Source: Oscillatoriaceae cyanobacterium M7585_C2015_266
GTDB lineage: Bacteria; Cyanobacteriota; Cyanobacteriia; Cyanobacteriales; Oscillatoriaceae
Direction: 5' to 3'
DNA length: 64,000 nucleotides
Assembly (NCBI GenBank): GCA_015295835.1
Contig: DVEG01000015.1
Location: forward strand, 62,001 to 126,000
Shown here: piece by piece, positions 51,442 through 60,782 of the stretch
How the letters are laid out: the number at the start of each line of letters is the position of its first letter
Numbering within the stretch: the first letter of the stretch is position 1
Position numbers and translations under genes: made by a program
The notes under the pieces: generated by a model
Told to the model about the DNA's origin: nothing
Seen by the model: the letters and a program-made list of their open reading frames with translations, nothing else
Databases searched by the model: none

Positions 51442-51466
51442 TCCCTAAAAACATCCCTTCTACTAT

Positions 51467-51518
51467 ACCTAGAAAAAACATAATCAATATTTATTACACC
51501 TAGAAAAAGCATAATCAA
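51467..51518. repeat. Pair of 21-nt direct repeats after furC
   Basis: ACCTAGAAAAARCATAATCA occurs at 51467 and 51498 with one mismatch (A/G) and 31-base spacing, three helical turns apart. It lies 26-56 bases after the furC stop and about 180 bases before the next gene. Could be an operator pair or a short duplication. Confidence 0.55.
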
Positions 51519-51696
51519 AAGGTAAGGCGAACCCGCTGCCTTTAGAGGTTTTCCAAGTGGCGAGTTCGCTTGCATCTGGCTGCCAATACTTGCAAATTAG
51601 TATAAAGTTGAAATAAAATAAGCAGGCGCTTGTCGTGGCATGCGGATAGTAGATTAAAGCAAAAAGCAAGAAAAATGCTTTTCCCAGGAGCAAGCA

Positions 51697-53898
51697 ATGG
51701 CAAACAAACTTGACCAGTCCCCAACACCAGAGAGTGGCAATATCGTCGGCATGTCCACGGACAGCTACCACCAACCTACTGCTGCTATGTCAGAACAGAG
51801 TACAGAAACAATCAATAACCTTGAGAAGGAAACCACACCTGAAAGCAGTCCAAAAAAAGACAGTGGATTGGGATTGCCACTCCTATGGTTGAGTATGCTA
51901 CTGGTGTTTGGGGGAACAGCCACCAGCGCCTTTCTCTGGTTGATCACTATGCCGCCGCCTGTTAACTGCCAGAATATTACTCCCCTGTCGCCAGATATGG
52001 AGCGTCTGCATTGCGCTCAGCAATCAGCGGCGACTCGCAAGCTAGAAAAATTGCTCGAGGGTTTAAATTTGGTTAAGGATTGGCCAGAGGAAAATCCCCT
52101 CTATTCTCAGGCTGCACAATTGCGAGATCAATGGTCGCGCTCGCTCCTAGAATTGGCACAACAAAAGATGGACGCCGGAGATATCAAGAGCGCTCGAGAA
52201 ATAGCTAGCAAAATTCCGCCAAATGCTTCTGTCTATAAGGAAGGGCAAGCAGTTGTAGGGGTCTGGCAAAATGACTGGGAAAGAGGCGAAACAATTTATA
52301 ATAAAGCTTTGCAAGCTCTGAAAAATCAACAGTGGCAGCAAGCAACAGCATACGCCCAAGAACTGTCTCGCTTGCGGAATGAATACTGGAGGCAGCAACG
52401 CTTAACAGAGTTAATCAAGCAGATATCGGCAGAAAAAGAAGGGTGGCGCAAGCTAAGAGAAGCACGGAATCTGGCAAGCTACGAAACTCCGGCAGATTTA
52501 GAAGAGGCGATCGCATTGATTGGCAAAATATCGCCCTCTACTTATGTCTACGCCACCGCTAAATCAGAAATGACAAAATGGAGCAGAAAGCTGCTAGCAG
52601 CGGCAGCAAAACGACTAGAAGAAAAAGATTATGAAGGAGCGATCGCAATAGCAAAGAAAATTCCCTCAGAATCAACTCTCTACCCTGAAGCCCAAGATTT
52701 CATTCAGCTCAGTACAGCTAATATGATTCTCCCAGAAACGGCAGTCTCTTCAATGCCGTTTGCAGTCCATATTTTCGCCCTTATGGAAGCTCAAGCTGCC
52801 GCCCGCAAGATAGAACCCAATCGTCCCCTGTATAAAGAAGCTCAAACAAAAATTAGCGATTGGCAGGAACAAATAAAAGACTTCCTCCAACTCCAGGTAG
52901 CAAGTATCCTGGCAAATGTGGGCCAAGGTTTGACCCTGCAACTAGCTATTGACCAGGCTCAACAAATAGGTAAGAATCGACCTAAGCGTCTACATGCCCA
53001 AACCCTAATCGCTCAGTGGCGTAAAGAATTAGCAGTGGCTCAAGACCGACCGTTTATCGTCAGCGCCCAAATGCTGGCAGCAAAGGAAACGCCAGAAGGA
53101 TTGCGCTCAGCGCTCGCTCAGGCTCGTCAAGTCGCTCCGGGAAGACCTCTGCGCTTAGAAGCTCAAACTCTTATCGCTTCTTGGAATAAACGTGTTGAAA
53201 TTTTAGAAGACCAACCAATATTAGACGAAGCAAAATCGCTCGCTAAGCAAGGAGAACTCAAGAAAGCAATTCTCACAGCTGAAAAAATCAAACCAAATCG
53301 CGCTCTCTACGCCCAAGCACAGCAAGCAATTGCAGACTGGACATACCAAATTCAAGTCAAAGAAGATCGCCCCATCCTAGAAGAAGCCACGAAACTAGCC
53401 GCGCAAGGTCGCCTCTTTGAAGCTATTCAAAAAGCTTCTCAGATTGCTTACGGTCGGGCCCTCTACTATGAAGCACAAGAGGGAATAGCTCGCTGGAGCG
53501 CTGAACGAGATGCTTACCTCCGAGCTCAGGAAGCAGCAGTTGCAAGAGATACCTATTCACCCCCCGCTTATTCACCGCCGCAAGAAGCTTATGCGGCACC
53601 GGCAGAACCTTATTATCCGCCACAAGAAAATTATGCGGCACCAGCAGAACCTTATTATCCGCCGCCGCAAGAAACTTATACGGCACCGGCAAAACCTTAT
53701 TATCCGCCACAAGAAACTTATACGGAGCCGGCAGAACCTTATTACCCGCCGCAAGAAACTTATACGGCACCGGCAGAACCTTATTACCCTCCAGCAGAAG
53801 CACCGCCAGCAAGGGCGGAAGCCCCCGCTCCTGAACCTCCTCCAGCAACTGAACCACCAGCTGCTGCCGAACCCCTGCCTATCGATGGCATAGAGTAA
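51697..53898 (+). CDS. Membrane protein with helical repeats and Tyr/Pro-rich tail
   Basis: 733 residues, unknown function. A polar cytoplasmic N-terminus (1-57), one membrane helix (about 58-84), then about 540 residues of TPR-like helical repeats with recurring phrases such as AIAKKIPSESTLYPEAQDFI, KIKPNRALYAQAQQAIADW and QARQVAPGRPLRLEAQTLI. The tail (630-733) is made of five 14-residue E-x-Y-A-P-A-E-P-Y-Y-P-P-Q units and an Ala/Pro/Glu-rich end. Likely a periplasmic scaffold or envelope-binding protein, by inference. The ATG is preceded by CAGGAGCAAGC. The DUF3685 gene begins seven bases after the stop, so they share a transcript. Confidence 0.75.
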   Translation: MANKLDQSPTPESGNIVGMSTDSYHQPTAAMSEQSTETINNLEKETTPESSPKKDSGLGLPLLWLSMLLVFGGTATSAFLWLITMPPPVNCQNITPLSPDMERLHCAQQSAATRKLEKLLEGLNLVKDWPEENPLYSQAAQLRDQWSRSLLELAQQKMDAGDIKSAREIASKIPPNASVYKEGQAVVGVWQNDWERGETIYNKALQALKNQQWQQATAYAQELSRLRNEYWRQQRLTELIKQISAEKEGWRKLREARNLASYETPADLEEAIALIGKISPSTYVYATAKSEMTKWSRKLLAAAAKRLEEKDYEGAIAIAKKIPSESTLYPEAQDFIQLSTANMILPETAVSSMPFAVHIFALMEAQAAARKIEPNRPLYKEAQTKISDWQEQIKDFLQLQVASILANVGQGLTLQLAIDQAQQIGKNRPKRLHAQTLIAQWRKELAVAQDRPFIVSAQMLAAKETPEGLRSALAQARQVAPGRPLRLEAQTLIASWNKRVEILEDQPILDEAKSLAKQGELKKAILTAEKIKPNRALYAQAQQAIADWTYQIQVKEDRPILEEATKLAAQGRLFEAIQKASQIAYGRALYYEAQEGIARWSAERDAYLRAQEAAVARDTYSPPAYSPPQEAYAAPAEPYYPPQENYAAPAEPYYPPPQETYTAPAKPYYPPQETYTEPAEPYYPPQETYTAPAEPYYPPAEAPPARAEAPAPEPPPATEPPAAAEPLPIDGIE
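53584..53796 (+). repeat. Five in-frame tandem 42-45 nt repeats
   Basis: Units start at 53584, 53626 (45 nt), 53671, 53713 and 53755 and encode EAYAAPAEPYYPPQ-type 14-mers. The DNA is nearly identical between copies and prone to expansion or contraction. Open frames on other strands here (53423-53973) are shadows of the repeat. Confidence 0.9.
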
Positions 53899-53905
53899 AA
53901 ATGCT

Positions 53906-55738
53906 ATGAGCGCTCGCTCTTCAAAACTACCTTTAAAATTGTTCTTGATTGACGAAGACCCCATCTTCCGCATCGGTTTGCGCTCTGTATGTCAGCATTT
54001 TCCTGACTTACAAGTAGTCGCAGAAGCGGAAGAAGCGGCTTCGGCACTTGAGGCGATCGCCCAGCTTATTACTAAAGCAAAAGAGCAACCTGTAGACTTA
54101 ATCATTCTGGAATTGACATCGGGGCGGTCTTTTGGCCAAACTCCGAGCATTGCCCAACTAACTATTTGCCAACAAATCGCTAAAGAATACCCGCAAATCC
54201 CCATCTTATTACTTACTTCTGTCACCGAGCCGGAATTGCTCTCTGCAGCAAGGCAAATTGGCGTCAAGGGTTATTGTCCTAAAGGCACCCCAACACCTGA
54301 GTTAATCCGTGCCATTCGTCTGGTGGCTGGTGGTCAATTTTATTGGAGCCAGATGCCCTCTGTCGGTAAATTCGATACCCTCACTAAATCCAGTTCCCTT
54401 AAACGTAATTCTAACTCTCCTCTAACTTTTTTAAAACGTAATCTTGGGTTATCTAGTCTGCGACAAATTGATGCTAAGATTAAAGAATTAAGCACTCAAC
54501 TGCATTCATCCCAACTCTCCATTTTAGAACGAGCTGTTATCGAAGGACAACGCCGAGAACTGTACGCTGCTCGCTGGTTACTTAATAATTTGTTAGGCGT
54601 TACTGATTACCATAATAAAAAAAATTACCTACCAGCAAGTGCTACTTCACATATTTCCCATTCCAAAAACCAGCCTTCTTCTGAAAAAATCGAATTTGAC
54701 GATGAGGAATCAGGGAAGTTAATAATTCCAGAAGAAATTACAGCCGCCAGCCCAAGAGCTGTACAGTCTGAATTATTCGATCTGACTTTATCTAAATTGA
54801 CATCTCCTCTATCCAACCTCAGTTATGTAGCTCTAGAAATCGACATTCTGCGAGTAAGCAAAAAACGAGAACTGTTTTCAATCGTTTTGCGGCAGTTAGA
54901 AGAATTGCTCGATGAATTACGTTTTTCCGAAATCCAGCTTCCTCAGCTCATCGAAAAACGCTTTAGCATATTACAAGATTTGTGGCAAAATGTAACTGAA
55001 GAGTTTTTTGGAAAATACTACACAATTCAAGCAGGCAACCCCCTCCGCGAACCTTTTACTAAACAAGAGATTGAAGTAGTTGAAGTTTTGCTGCAAGATG
55101 CTAAAATTGTTCGCCGCGAAATTCTCGAAAAAATTCCTCTGGTAGTAGAATTATTTGCTCACTTACTATTTAAAAGTAATTTAATTATCGACAATAATTC
55201 CTACCCTATTGGCAGCCCAGAAGCAAGGCGGCGAGCTGAATTTTTACTACAAAATTTGATGATTCAAGTAGGAAATGCAGTAATTCAACCACTACTAAAT
55301 CACTTGGCTGATTTTGAAGAAATAAAACAAGTTTTTTACGATCGCCGCTGGCTTTCAACCCGTTCTATTGAAAAGTTTCGCAATAACTTATCCTGGAAAT
55401 ATCGACTAGAAAAATATTTCGGCGAACCTACAGCAATTTTTGAAAGTCGTTATTGGCTCTTCGTTTTAGATGAACGCGGCATTATCAAAATCCCTATATA
55501 TGCCCCTCGCACTCACGAGTTAGCGCAACTCAGAGGAATTCCTCTCGCTGTCACATATATTCTCGAAAGCCGTGACGCGATCGCTCCTCGCCTGCGCTCA
55601 GCACTTTCTTTCATAGGCAGTGGTCTAGTTTATATACTCACACAAGTGATAGGACAAGGCATTGGTCTAATTGGTCGCGGTATCATCCAGGGCATCGGCA
55701 ATTCTTGGCAAGATACTAAAGTAAAAAGGCAAAAGTAA
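53906..55738 (+). CDS. DUF3685 protein with pseudo-receiver domain (Ycf55-related)
   Basis: 610 residues. Residues 10-135 form a response-regulator receiver: acidic start KLFLIDEDPIF (Asp16, Glu17, Asp18), LLLTS strand, Lys in GVKGYCPKGTP. The expected phospho-acceptor Asp is replaced by Glu69 in DLIILELTSG. The rest (about 180-600) matches DUF3685, related to the plastid Ycf55 protein; its function is unknown. A C-terminal hydrophobic/glycine stretch (GLVYILTQVIGQGIGLIGRG) may bind membrane. It starts seven bases after the preceding gene and ends 47 bases before the convergent gcvP stop. Confidence 0.88.
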   Translation: MSARSSKLPLKLFLIDEDPIFRIGLRSVCQHFPDLQVVAEAEEAASALEAIAQLITKAKEQPVDLIILELTSGRSFGQTPSIAQLTICQQIAKEYPQIPILLLTSVTEPELLSAARQIGVKGYCPKGTPTPELIRAIRLVAGGQFYWSQMPSVGKFDTLTKSSSLKRNSNSPLTFLKRNLGLSSLRQIDAKIKELSTQLHSSQLSILERAVIEGQRRELYAARWLLNNLLGVTDYHNKKNYLPASATSHISHSKNQPSSEKIEFDDEESGKLIIPEEITAASPRAVQSELFDLTLSKLTSPLSNLSYVALEIDILRVSKKRELFSIVLRQLEELLDELRFSEIQLPQLIEKRFSILQDLWQNVTEEFFGKYYTIQAGNPLREPFTKQEIEVVEVLLQDAKIVRREILEKIPLVVELFAHLLFKSNLIIDNNSYPIGSPEARRRAEFLLQNLMIQVGNAVIQPLLNHLADFEEIKQVFYDRRWLSTRSIEKFRNNLSWKYRLEKYFGEPTAIFESRYWLFVLDERGIIKIPIYAPRTHELAQLRGIPLAVTYILESRDAIAPRLRSALSFIGSGLVYILTQVIGQGIGLIGRGIIQGIGNSWQDTKVKRQK

Positions 55739-55784
55739 AAAGATAAATTTACCTTTGCCTTTTATTTGTTTTTATTTGTTTATG

Positions 55785-58733
55785 TTAGGGGTGTGTGTGG
55801 GAATACGCCTCTACCGGCAGACAGGAACAAACAAAATTGCGATCGCCAAAAGCGTTATCAATCCGCCCAACTGCTGGCCAGAATTTATACTCACGGCTCC
55901 ACGGTGCCGGATAAGCCGCTTGTTCACGCTCATAGGGATGCTCCCAGATATTTGCTGTCACGGCTTCTGCTGTGTGAGGTGCATTTTTAAGCAGATTATT
56001 GCTGGGGTCGGCTTTCCCCAATTCGATCGCCTCTATTTCGCGACGAATCGAAATCATCGCATCACAAAAACGATCAAGTTCTTCTTTAGATTCACTTTCC
56101 GTCGGTTCCACCATCATCGTTCCCGCTACTGGCCAAGAAATGGTGGGAGCGTGAAAACCATAATCCATAAGACGCTTAGCGACATCCTCGACATCGATAC
56201 CAGCAGATTTTTTTAGCGAGCGCAAATCCAAAATACACTCATGAGCCACAAAACCATTTTTCCCTTTATACAGTACCGGATAGTATGGCTCCAACCGACG
56301 GGCAATATAATTCGCATTCAGAATTGCCACACGAGTCGCTTGCGTCAGCCCCTCGCCTCCCATCATAGCAATATACATCCACGAAATAGGTAAAATGCTG
56401 GCACTGCCCCACGGAGCCGCCGAAACCGCCCCAATTCTATCTTTCCCTTCCAACTTAACAACCGAATGCCCAGGCAAAAACGGCACCAGGTGTTCCGCCA
56501 CACCTATTGGTCCCATACCAGGTCCGCCGCCGCCGTGAGGAATACAGAAAGTCTTGTGTAGATTGAGGTGGCAGACATCAGCGCCAATATCTGCTGGTCG
56601 ACACAGCCCTACTTGGGCATTCATATTTGCCCCATCCATGTAAACTTGCCCACCGTAGGCGTGTATAAGAGCGCAAATTTCTTTAATATTTTCTTCGAAT
56701 ACGCCGTGAGTAGAGGGATATGTTACCATCAGCGCTGCCAATTCGCGGCTATGTTTTTCTGCCTGACGCTTTAAATCAGCCAAGTCAATATTCCCATGCT
56801 CATCGCAGGCGATCGCTACTACCTTCATTCCGCACATTACTGCACTAGCGGGATTAGTGCCGTGAGCCGATTGCGGGATCAAACAGACATTGCGATATTT
56901 TTCTCCTCGATATTCGTGATACTGACGAATCACCAATAATCCTGCATATTCTCCCTGTGAGCCGGCATTAGGCTGTAGAGAAAATCCTGCAAATCCGGTA
57001 ATTTCTTTCAGCCAATTTTCTAGTTGCTCAAACAGGATTTGATACCCCTGTGTTTGCGCTCGCGGGGCAAATGGGTGAATCTTACTAAATTCTGGCCATG
57101 TTACAGGCAACATTTCCGCTGTAGCATTTAGTTTCATTGTGCAGGAACCCAGCGGAATCATTGAGGTTGTGAGTGATAAATCTTTTGTTTCTAATTTGTG
57201 TAGATAGCGTAGCAGCTCAGTTTCCGAATGGTAGCGATTAAAAACAGGGTGACGTAGATAAGAGGTAGTACGAGCGATCGCCCCCTCATACTCGAAATTT
57301 ACTTGACTTGCCAATTCCTCCACCGAAAAATTAATATTTTCCTCCCCTGCGAAAATCTGCCACAGAGCAAGCAAATCAGTAGGAGTTGTAGTTTCATCCA
57401 GAGAAATTCCAACACTATTTGCATCAAAAGCCCGCAAATTAATCCTACGCGCTTCAGCCGCATTAAAAATCTCTTGCAGAGATTTCTTCCCCAACTCCAC
57501 GCGCACAGTATCAAAAAAGATTTCCGGAACAATCTTATAACCCAGACGTTTGAGCCCCTCAGCCAAAACCACAGTCAAACCATGCACTCTTTGTGCAATT
57601 CTTTTCAAACCAGCCGGTCCATGATAAACTGCATACATACTAGCAACCACAGCCAACAGCACTTGGGCAGTACATATATTGCTAGTAGCCTTTTCGCGGC
57701 GAATATGCTGTTCACGGGTTTGCAGAGCCAGCCGGAGGGCAGGTTTTCCATGAGCATCTTTTGAAACGCCGACTATTCGCCCCGGCACTTGTCGCTTGTA
57801 TTCTTCTTTGGTAGCGAAATAGGCGGCATGAGGTCCCCCATATCCAAGAGGAACACCAAAGCGCTGAGTGCTGCCAACAGCAATATCCGCGCCAAATTCT
57901 CCAGGGGGAGTAAGCAGAGTCAGGCTCAAAAGATCCGCAGCAACAGTGACTAAAGCTCCGGCAGAGTGAGCACGTTCTATAAAATAGCGATAGTCATAAA
58001 TACTGCCGTCGGTAGCCGGATATTGCAGCAGCGCACCAAAAATAGGAGTATCGAACGTAAAACTCTGGTGCTCACCGACTATAACTTCAATACCCAGAGG
58101 TTTGGCACGGGTTTGCACTACTTCTATGGTTTGGGGGTGACAGTCGCTAGCAACAAAAAAAGCTTTCGCTTTGTTTTTGCTCAGCCCGTAGCACATAGTC
58201 ATAGCTTCGGCGGCAGCGGTAGCTTCGTCGAGTAAAGAAGCATTAGCAATTTCCAACCCGGTTAAATCTATAACCATTGTCTGGAAATTTAACAGAGCTT
58301 CCAGTCGCCCTTGGGCAATTTCGGCTTGGTAGGGAGTATAGGCGGTGTACCAACCTGGATTCTCTAGGATATTGCGTTGGATTACTGGGGGAGTTATGCA
58401 ATCGTAATAGCCGCAGCCAATAAATGAGCGAAACACTTGGTTTTTGGAAGCTATTGTTTTTAAATGCGCCAGGGCTGCCGCCTCGCTCTGGGGTTGTGGT
58501 AGATGTAAGGGTTCTGTCATCCGAATTGCTTGCGGCACTGTTTTTTCGATCAGAACGTCTAGGCTGGGCAATCCCAGTGTGGCAAGCATTTGCTGGATTT
58601 CTTCTGGTTTGGGACCAATGTGTCGCTGCACAAATTCATCCCCAGTAGTGAGAATGTCGAGAGGGGATTTTTGGGCAATTTCGGGGGATTTCGGGGGCTG
58701 GGCTTCTAAGGTTGTAGCTTTCAAATTAGGCAT
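55785..58733 (-). CDS. gcvP: Glycine dehydrogenase (decarboxylating), P-protein
   Basis: 982 residues. PLP enzyme of the glycine cleavage system, essential for photorespiratory glycine turnover in cyanobacteria. Seen: [75 protein letters not shown] and the PLP-lysine motif [18 protein letters not shown] (Lys about 727); [15 protein letters not shown] ends the family-conserved part. The frame is open to 58907, but ATG 58733 ([12 protein letters not shown]) gives the normal length. The leader carries an AAAT repeat and a strong hairpin (58836-58905). Confidence 0.96.
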   Translation of the reverse strand: MPNLKATTLEAQPPKSPEIAQKSPLDILTTGDEFVQRHIGPKPEEIQQMLATLGLPSLDVLIEKTVPQAIRMTEPLHLPQPQSEAAALAHLKTIASKNQVFRSFIGCGYYDCITPPVIQRNILENPGWYTAYTPYQAEIAQGRLEALLNFQTMVIDLTGLEIANASLLDEATAAAEAMTMCYGLSKNKAKAFFVASDCHPQTIEVVQTRAKPLGIEVIVGEHQSFTFDTPIFGALLQYPATDGSIYDYRYFIERAHSAGALVTVAADLLSLTLLTPPGEFGADIAVGSTQRFGVPLGYGGPHAAYFATKEEYKRQVPGRIVGVSKDAHGKPALRLALQTREQHIRREKATSNICTAQVLLAVVASMYAVYHGPAGLKRIAQRVHGLTVVLAEGLKRLGYKIVPEIFFDTVRVELGKKSLQEIFNAAEARRINLRAFDANSVGISLDETTTPTDLLALWQIFAGEENINFSVEELASQVNFEYEGAIARTTSYLRHPVFNRYHSETELLRYLHKLETKDLSLTTSMIPLGSCTMKLNATAEMLPVTWPEFSKIHPFAPRAQTQGYQILFEQLENWLKEITGFAGFSLQPNAGSQGEYAGLLVIRQYHEYRGEKYRNVCLIPQSAHGTNPASAVMCGMKVVAIACDEHGNIDLADLKRQAEKHSRELAALMVTYPSTHGVFEENIKEICALIHAYGGQVYMDGANMNAQVGLCRPADIGADVCHLNLHKTFCIPHGGGGPGMGPIGVAEHLVPFLPGHSVVKLEGKDRIGAVSAAPWGSASILPISWMYIAMMGGEGLTQATRVAILNANYIARRLEPYYPVLYKGKNGFVAHECILDLRSLKKSAGIDVEDVAKRLMDYGFHAPTISWPVAGTMMVEPTESESKEELDRFCDAMISIRREIEAIELGKADPSNNLLKNAPHTAEAVTANIWEHPYEREQAAYPAPWSREYKFWPAVGRIDNAFGDRNFVCSCLPVEAYSHTHP

Positions 58734-58835
58734 GTCACTGCAATTTGTTAACAGTTTGAGTGGATGTCTGAAAGTGAAATGCAGACGGTTTGTATATGAA
58801 TTTATTGTGCAGTAATTTTTGAAAGTTTGCAGGTG

Positions 58836-58866
58836 AATAAATAAACAAATAAATAAATAAATAAAA
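58836..58866. repeat. AAAT tetranucleotide repeat in the gcvP leader
   Basis: About seven AAAT/ATAA units with one AAAC interruption, roughly 100-130 bases upstream of the gcvP ATG (reading ATTT on the gcvP strand). Confidence 0.85.
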
Positions 58867-58870
58867 TATA

Positions 58871-58905
58871 GCCCTGGAAAAGGTAGTGAGAAGCCTTTCC
58901 AGGGC
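58871..58905 (-). terminator. Terminator-like or attenuator hairpin upstream of gcvP
   Basis: GCCCTGGAAAAGG / CCTTTCCAGGGC can form a 12-bp stem with one bulge. On the minus strand it is followed by TATATTTTATTTATTT, a U-rich tract. It lies 138 bases before the gcvP start and in the same direction, so it could end transcripts arriving from gcvH or attenuate gcvP. Confidence 0.6.
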
Positions 58906-59431
58906 ACACTGCAAGCTATTGAAAATTTCCTTCCAGGGATTGGCTGTACGAAAACTAAATCCAGATATGCGTTTTAATTGTTTTGTTAGCTACCCACGAC
59001 TAAAGTCGTGCGGCTCTAGCCGTCGTCTTTACAGACTTAGGTTTCTGGCTGACTTACAATCAGCCCCAAAAGGTTTGAGAGGAATAAATTATAGCTGTTT
59101 CTCCTTGCGGAGTGCCTTACTCCCAATTATACCAGATAAATCTGGTTTAGTGGCTTTTCTCTCCGTACTTAAGGTGACTAGACAGGGATGCTTGTAACAT
59201 TTCAACCCAGAGCGCTGCTGGTTGTAGAAGCCCCTATACAGAGTTGAAGTTGTTTGAATTTACAAAAAAGAAAAATCTCGATTTCTGGGAGCCTGTTCCT
59301 GATAGGATTTTCAAAAGGGCTTTTAATGAAGTTGATTAAACTACCCTTGCCTCAAAGGCTATGGTAGCATAAAGTCGCCCTAAAGAACAAGGCTTTAGAG
59401 CAAATTTTTATTTTTTGGTAAGAGGCAATCG
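58906..59431. other. Hairpin-rich region between gcvH and gcvP
   Basis: No gene. Several short perfect hairpins occur in 200 bases: CACGAC-TAAA-GTCGTG (58995-59010), GGCT-CT-AGCC (59012-59021), GGCTGA / TCAGCC (59047-59065) and CCAGAT-AA-ATCTGG (near 59135). The first resembles a REP/MITE-type palindrome frequent in cyanobacteria. Possible small mobile-element relic inserted into the gcv leader. Confidence 0.4.
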
Positions 59432-59821
59432 CTAATCCCCTTCAACCAGTAAGCGGTACTCACTGGCTGTCATAGCATCCTCTAGCTCGTCGGGATCGTC
59501 GATGCGAACTTTAATCAGCCAGCCTTCCCCGTAAGGATCTTCTGCCAACAATTCTGGCGACTGCACAACTTCAGTATTTCGTTCTACAACGGTGCCTGTG
59601 ATAGGGGATTTGAGATCTTCAACAGCTTTGACAGACTCGACTGTGCCAAAAGAATCTCCTTTGATCACAGCTTCTCCGATTTCTGGGAGTTCAAGAAACA
59701 CGATATCACCGAGCTGTTCGACAGCGAAGGCACTGATGCCAATGGTAGCAATCTCGCCATCAAGTCGGACGTATTCGTGAGAGTCGAGGTACTTTAAGTC
59801 TTCAGGATATTCTAGAGTCAT
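59432..59821 (-). CDS. gcvH: Glycine cleavage system H protein
   Basis: 129 residues. Lipoyl carrier that passes the aminomethyl group from GcvP to GcvT. Seen: [40 protein letters not shown] and the lipoylated lysine in [10 protein letters not shown] (Lys65), then [14 protein letters not shown] and [13 protein letters not shown]. Length normal; ATG 59821. About 700 bases separate it from gcvP. Confidence 0.96.
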   Translation of the reverse strand: MTLEYPEDLKYLDSHEYVRLDGEIATIGISAFAVEQLGDIVFLELPEIGEAVIKGDSFGTVESVKAVEDLKSPITGTVVERNTEVVQSPELLAEDPYGEGWLIKVRIDDPDELEDAMTASEYRLLVEGD

Positions 59822-59945
59822 GTTCCTTTCTCACATAATACTAATCAATGCAGGGATTCGTGCCACAACTGCCCGACAACTATAAGCCAGCAGTAGTGAG
59901 TTCCCCGTACAGATTATTCCGCAAAGTTTTAACTCTCGGTATGTG

Positions 59946-60782
59946 ATGCTGCCAATAGACAAAAAAACTCTTCATAACCTGCTTGTGGGGGATTTTTCTC
60001 TCAAACGTTTGCTTGGCTCTGCTCTGTTTATCTATGCTTGCGTCTGTGCTTACGCCTATTTTTTTAGCGAGCGCCTAATTTTTCAGCCGCAAGCAGCCAG
60101 CTACTCAGATACCTCCGATATTATCAAGCTCTCCTCAGGGGAGAAAGGCGTGCAAATATCCGCCCTCTACCTACCCAACCCCAAAGCCACCTATACTATC
60201 CTCTTTAGCCACGGCAACGCCGAAGACTTGGGAGATATTCGTTGGCTGTTGGAGAAATTGCGGCAAGAGGGATTTTCTGTCTTTGCCTACGATTATCGTG
60301 GCTATGGGACTAGCCAGGGAACTCCCAGCGAGCAGAATACCTATCGGGATATTGATGCAGCTTATCATTATCTAACCAAAAAGCAAGGAATCTCAGGGAA
60401 TCGAATTATTGTTTACGGACGCTCGGTTGGTTCTGGCCCTTCTGTAGATTTAGCCAGTCGTTTGCCTGTGGCTGGTTTGGTGCTGGAAAGTGCTTTTGTG
60501 ACGGCGTTTCGGGTTTTGACGCTAGTGCCGCTTTTTCCTTTTGATAAGTTTGCCAATATTGACAAAATTAAGCACGTGCGATGTCCGATTTTGATTATCC
60601 ACGGAACGGCGGATATGGTGATTGGATTCTGGCACGGGGAGAAATTATTTGCGGCGGCGAGGGAACCAAAACGCTATTTTTGGGTGGAGGGAGCGGGGCA
60701 CAATGATGTGTTCGAGGTGGCGGGCGATCGCTATTTTCAAGTTTTACGGGAATTTGTACAATTGGTTAATAAGCACAGTTAA
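59946..60782 (+). CDS. Alpha/beta hydrolase, membrane-anchored
   Basis: 278 residues. An N-terminal hydrophobic helix (about 18-38, LLGSALFIYACVCAYAYFFS) anchors a serine-hydrolase domain: FSHGNAEDLGDIRWLL (oxyanion region), YDYRGYGTSQG, nucleophile elbow YGRSVGSGP (Ser160) and AGHNDV (His252); the Asp is probably in IHGTADMVIG. Belongs to the BEM46/ABHD17-like group; substrate unknown. It sits between gcvT and gcvH on the opposite strand and its last four bases overlap the gcvT stop. ATG 59946 is taken; a GTG one codon earlier and an out-of-frame ATG at 59941 also occur. Confidence 0.88.
   Translation: MLPIDKKTLHNLLVGDFSLKRLLGSALFIYACVCAYAYFFSERLIFQPQAASYSDTSDIIKLSSGEKGVQISALYLPNPKATYTILFSHGNAEDLGDIRWLLEKLRQEGFSVFAYDYRGYGTSQGTPSEQNTYRDIDAAYHYLTKKQGISGNRIIVYGRSVGSGPSVDLASRLPVAGLVLESAFVTAFRVLTLVPLFPFDKFANIDKIKHVRCPILIIHGTADMVIGFWHGEKLFAAAREPKRYFWVEGAGHNDVFEVAGDRYFQVLREFVQLVNKHS

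Noticed and set aside
51467-51518. CRISPR array
   Set aside because: Only two 21-nt copies, short spacing and no cas genes; no array anywhere in the window.
53423-53973. Overlapping ORFs on both strands in the Tyr/Pro repeat region
   Set aside because: They are frame shadows of the tandem repeats of the 51697 gene.
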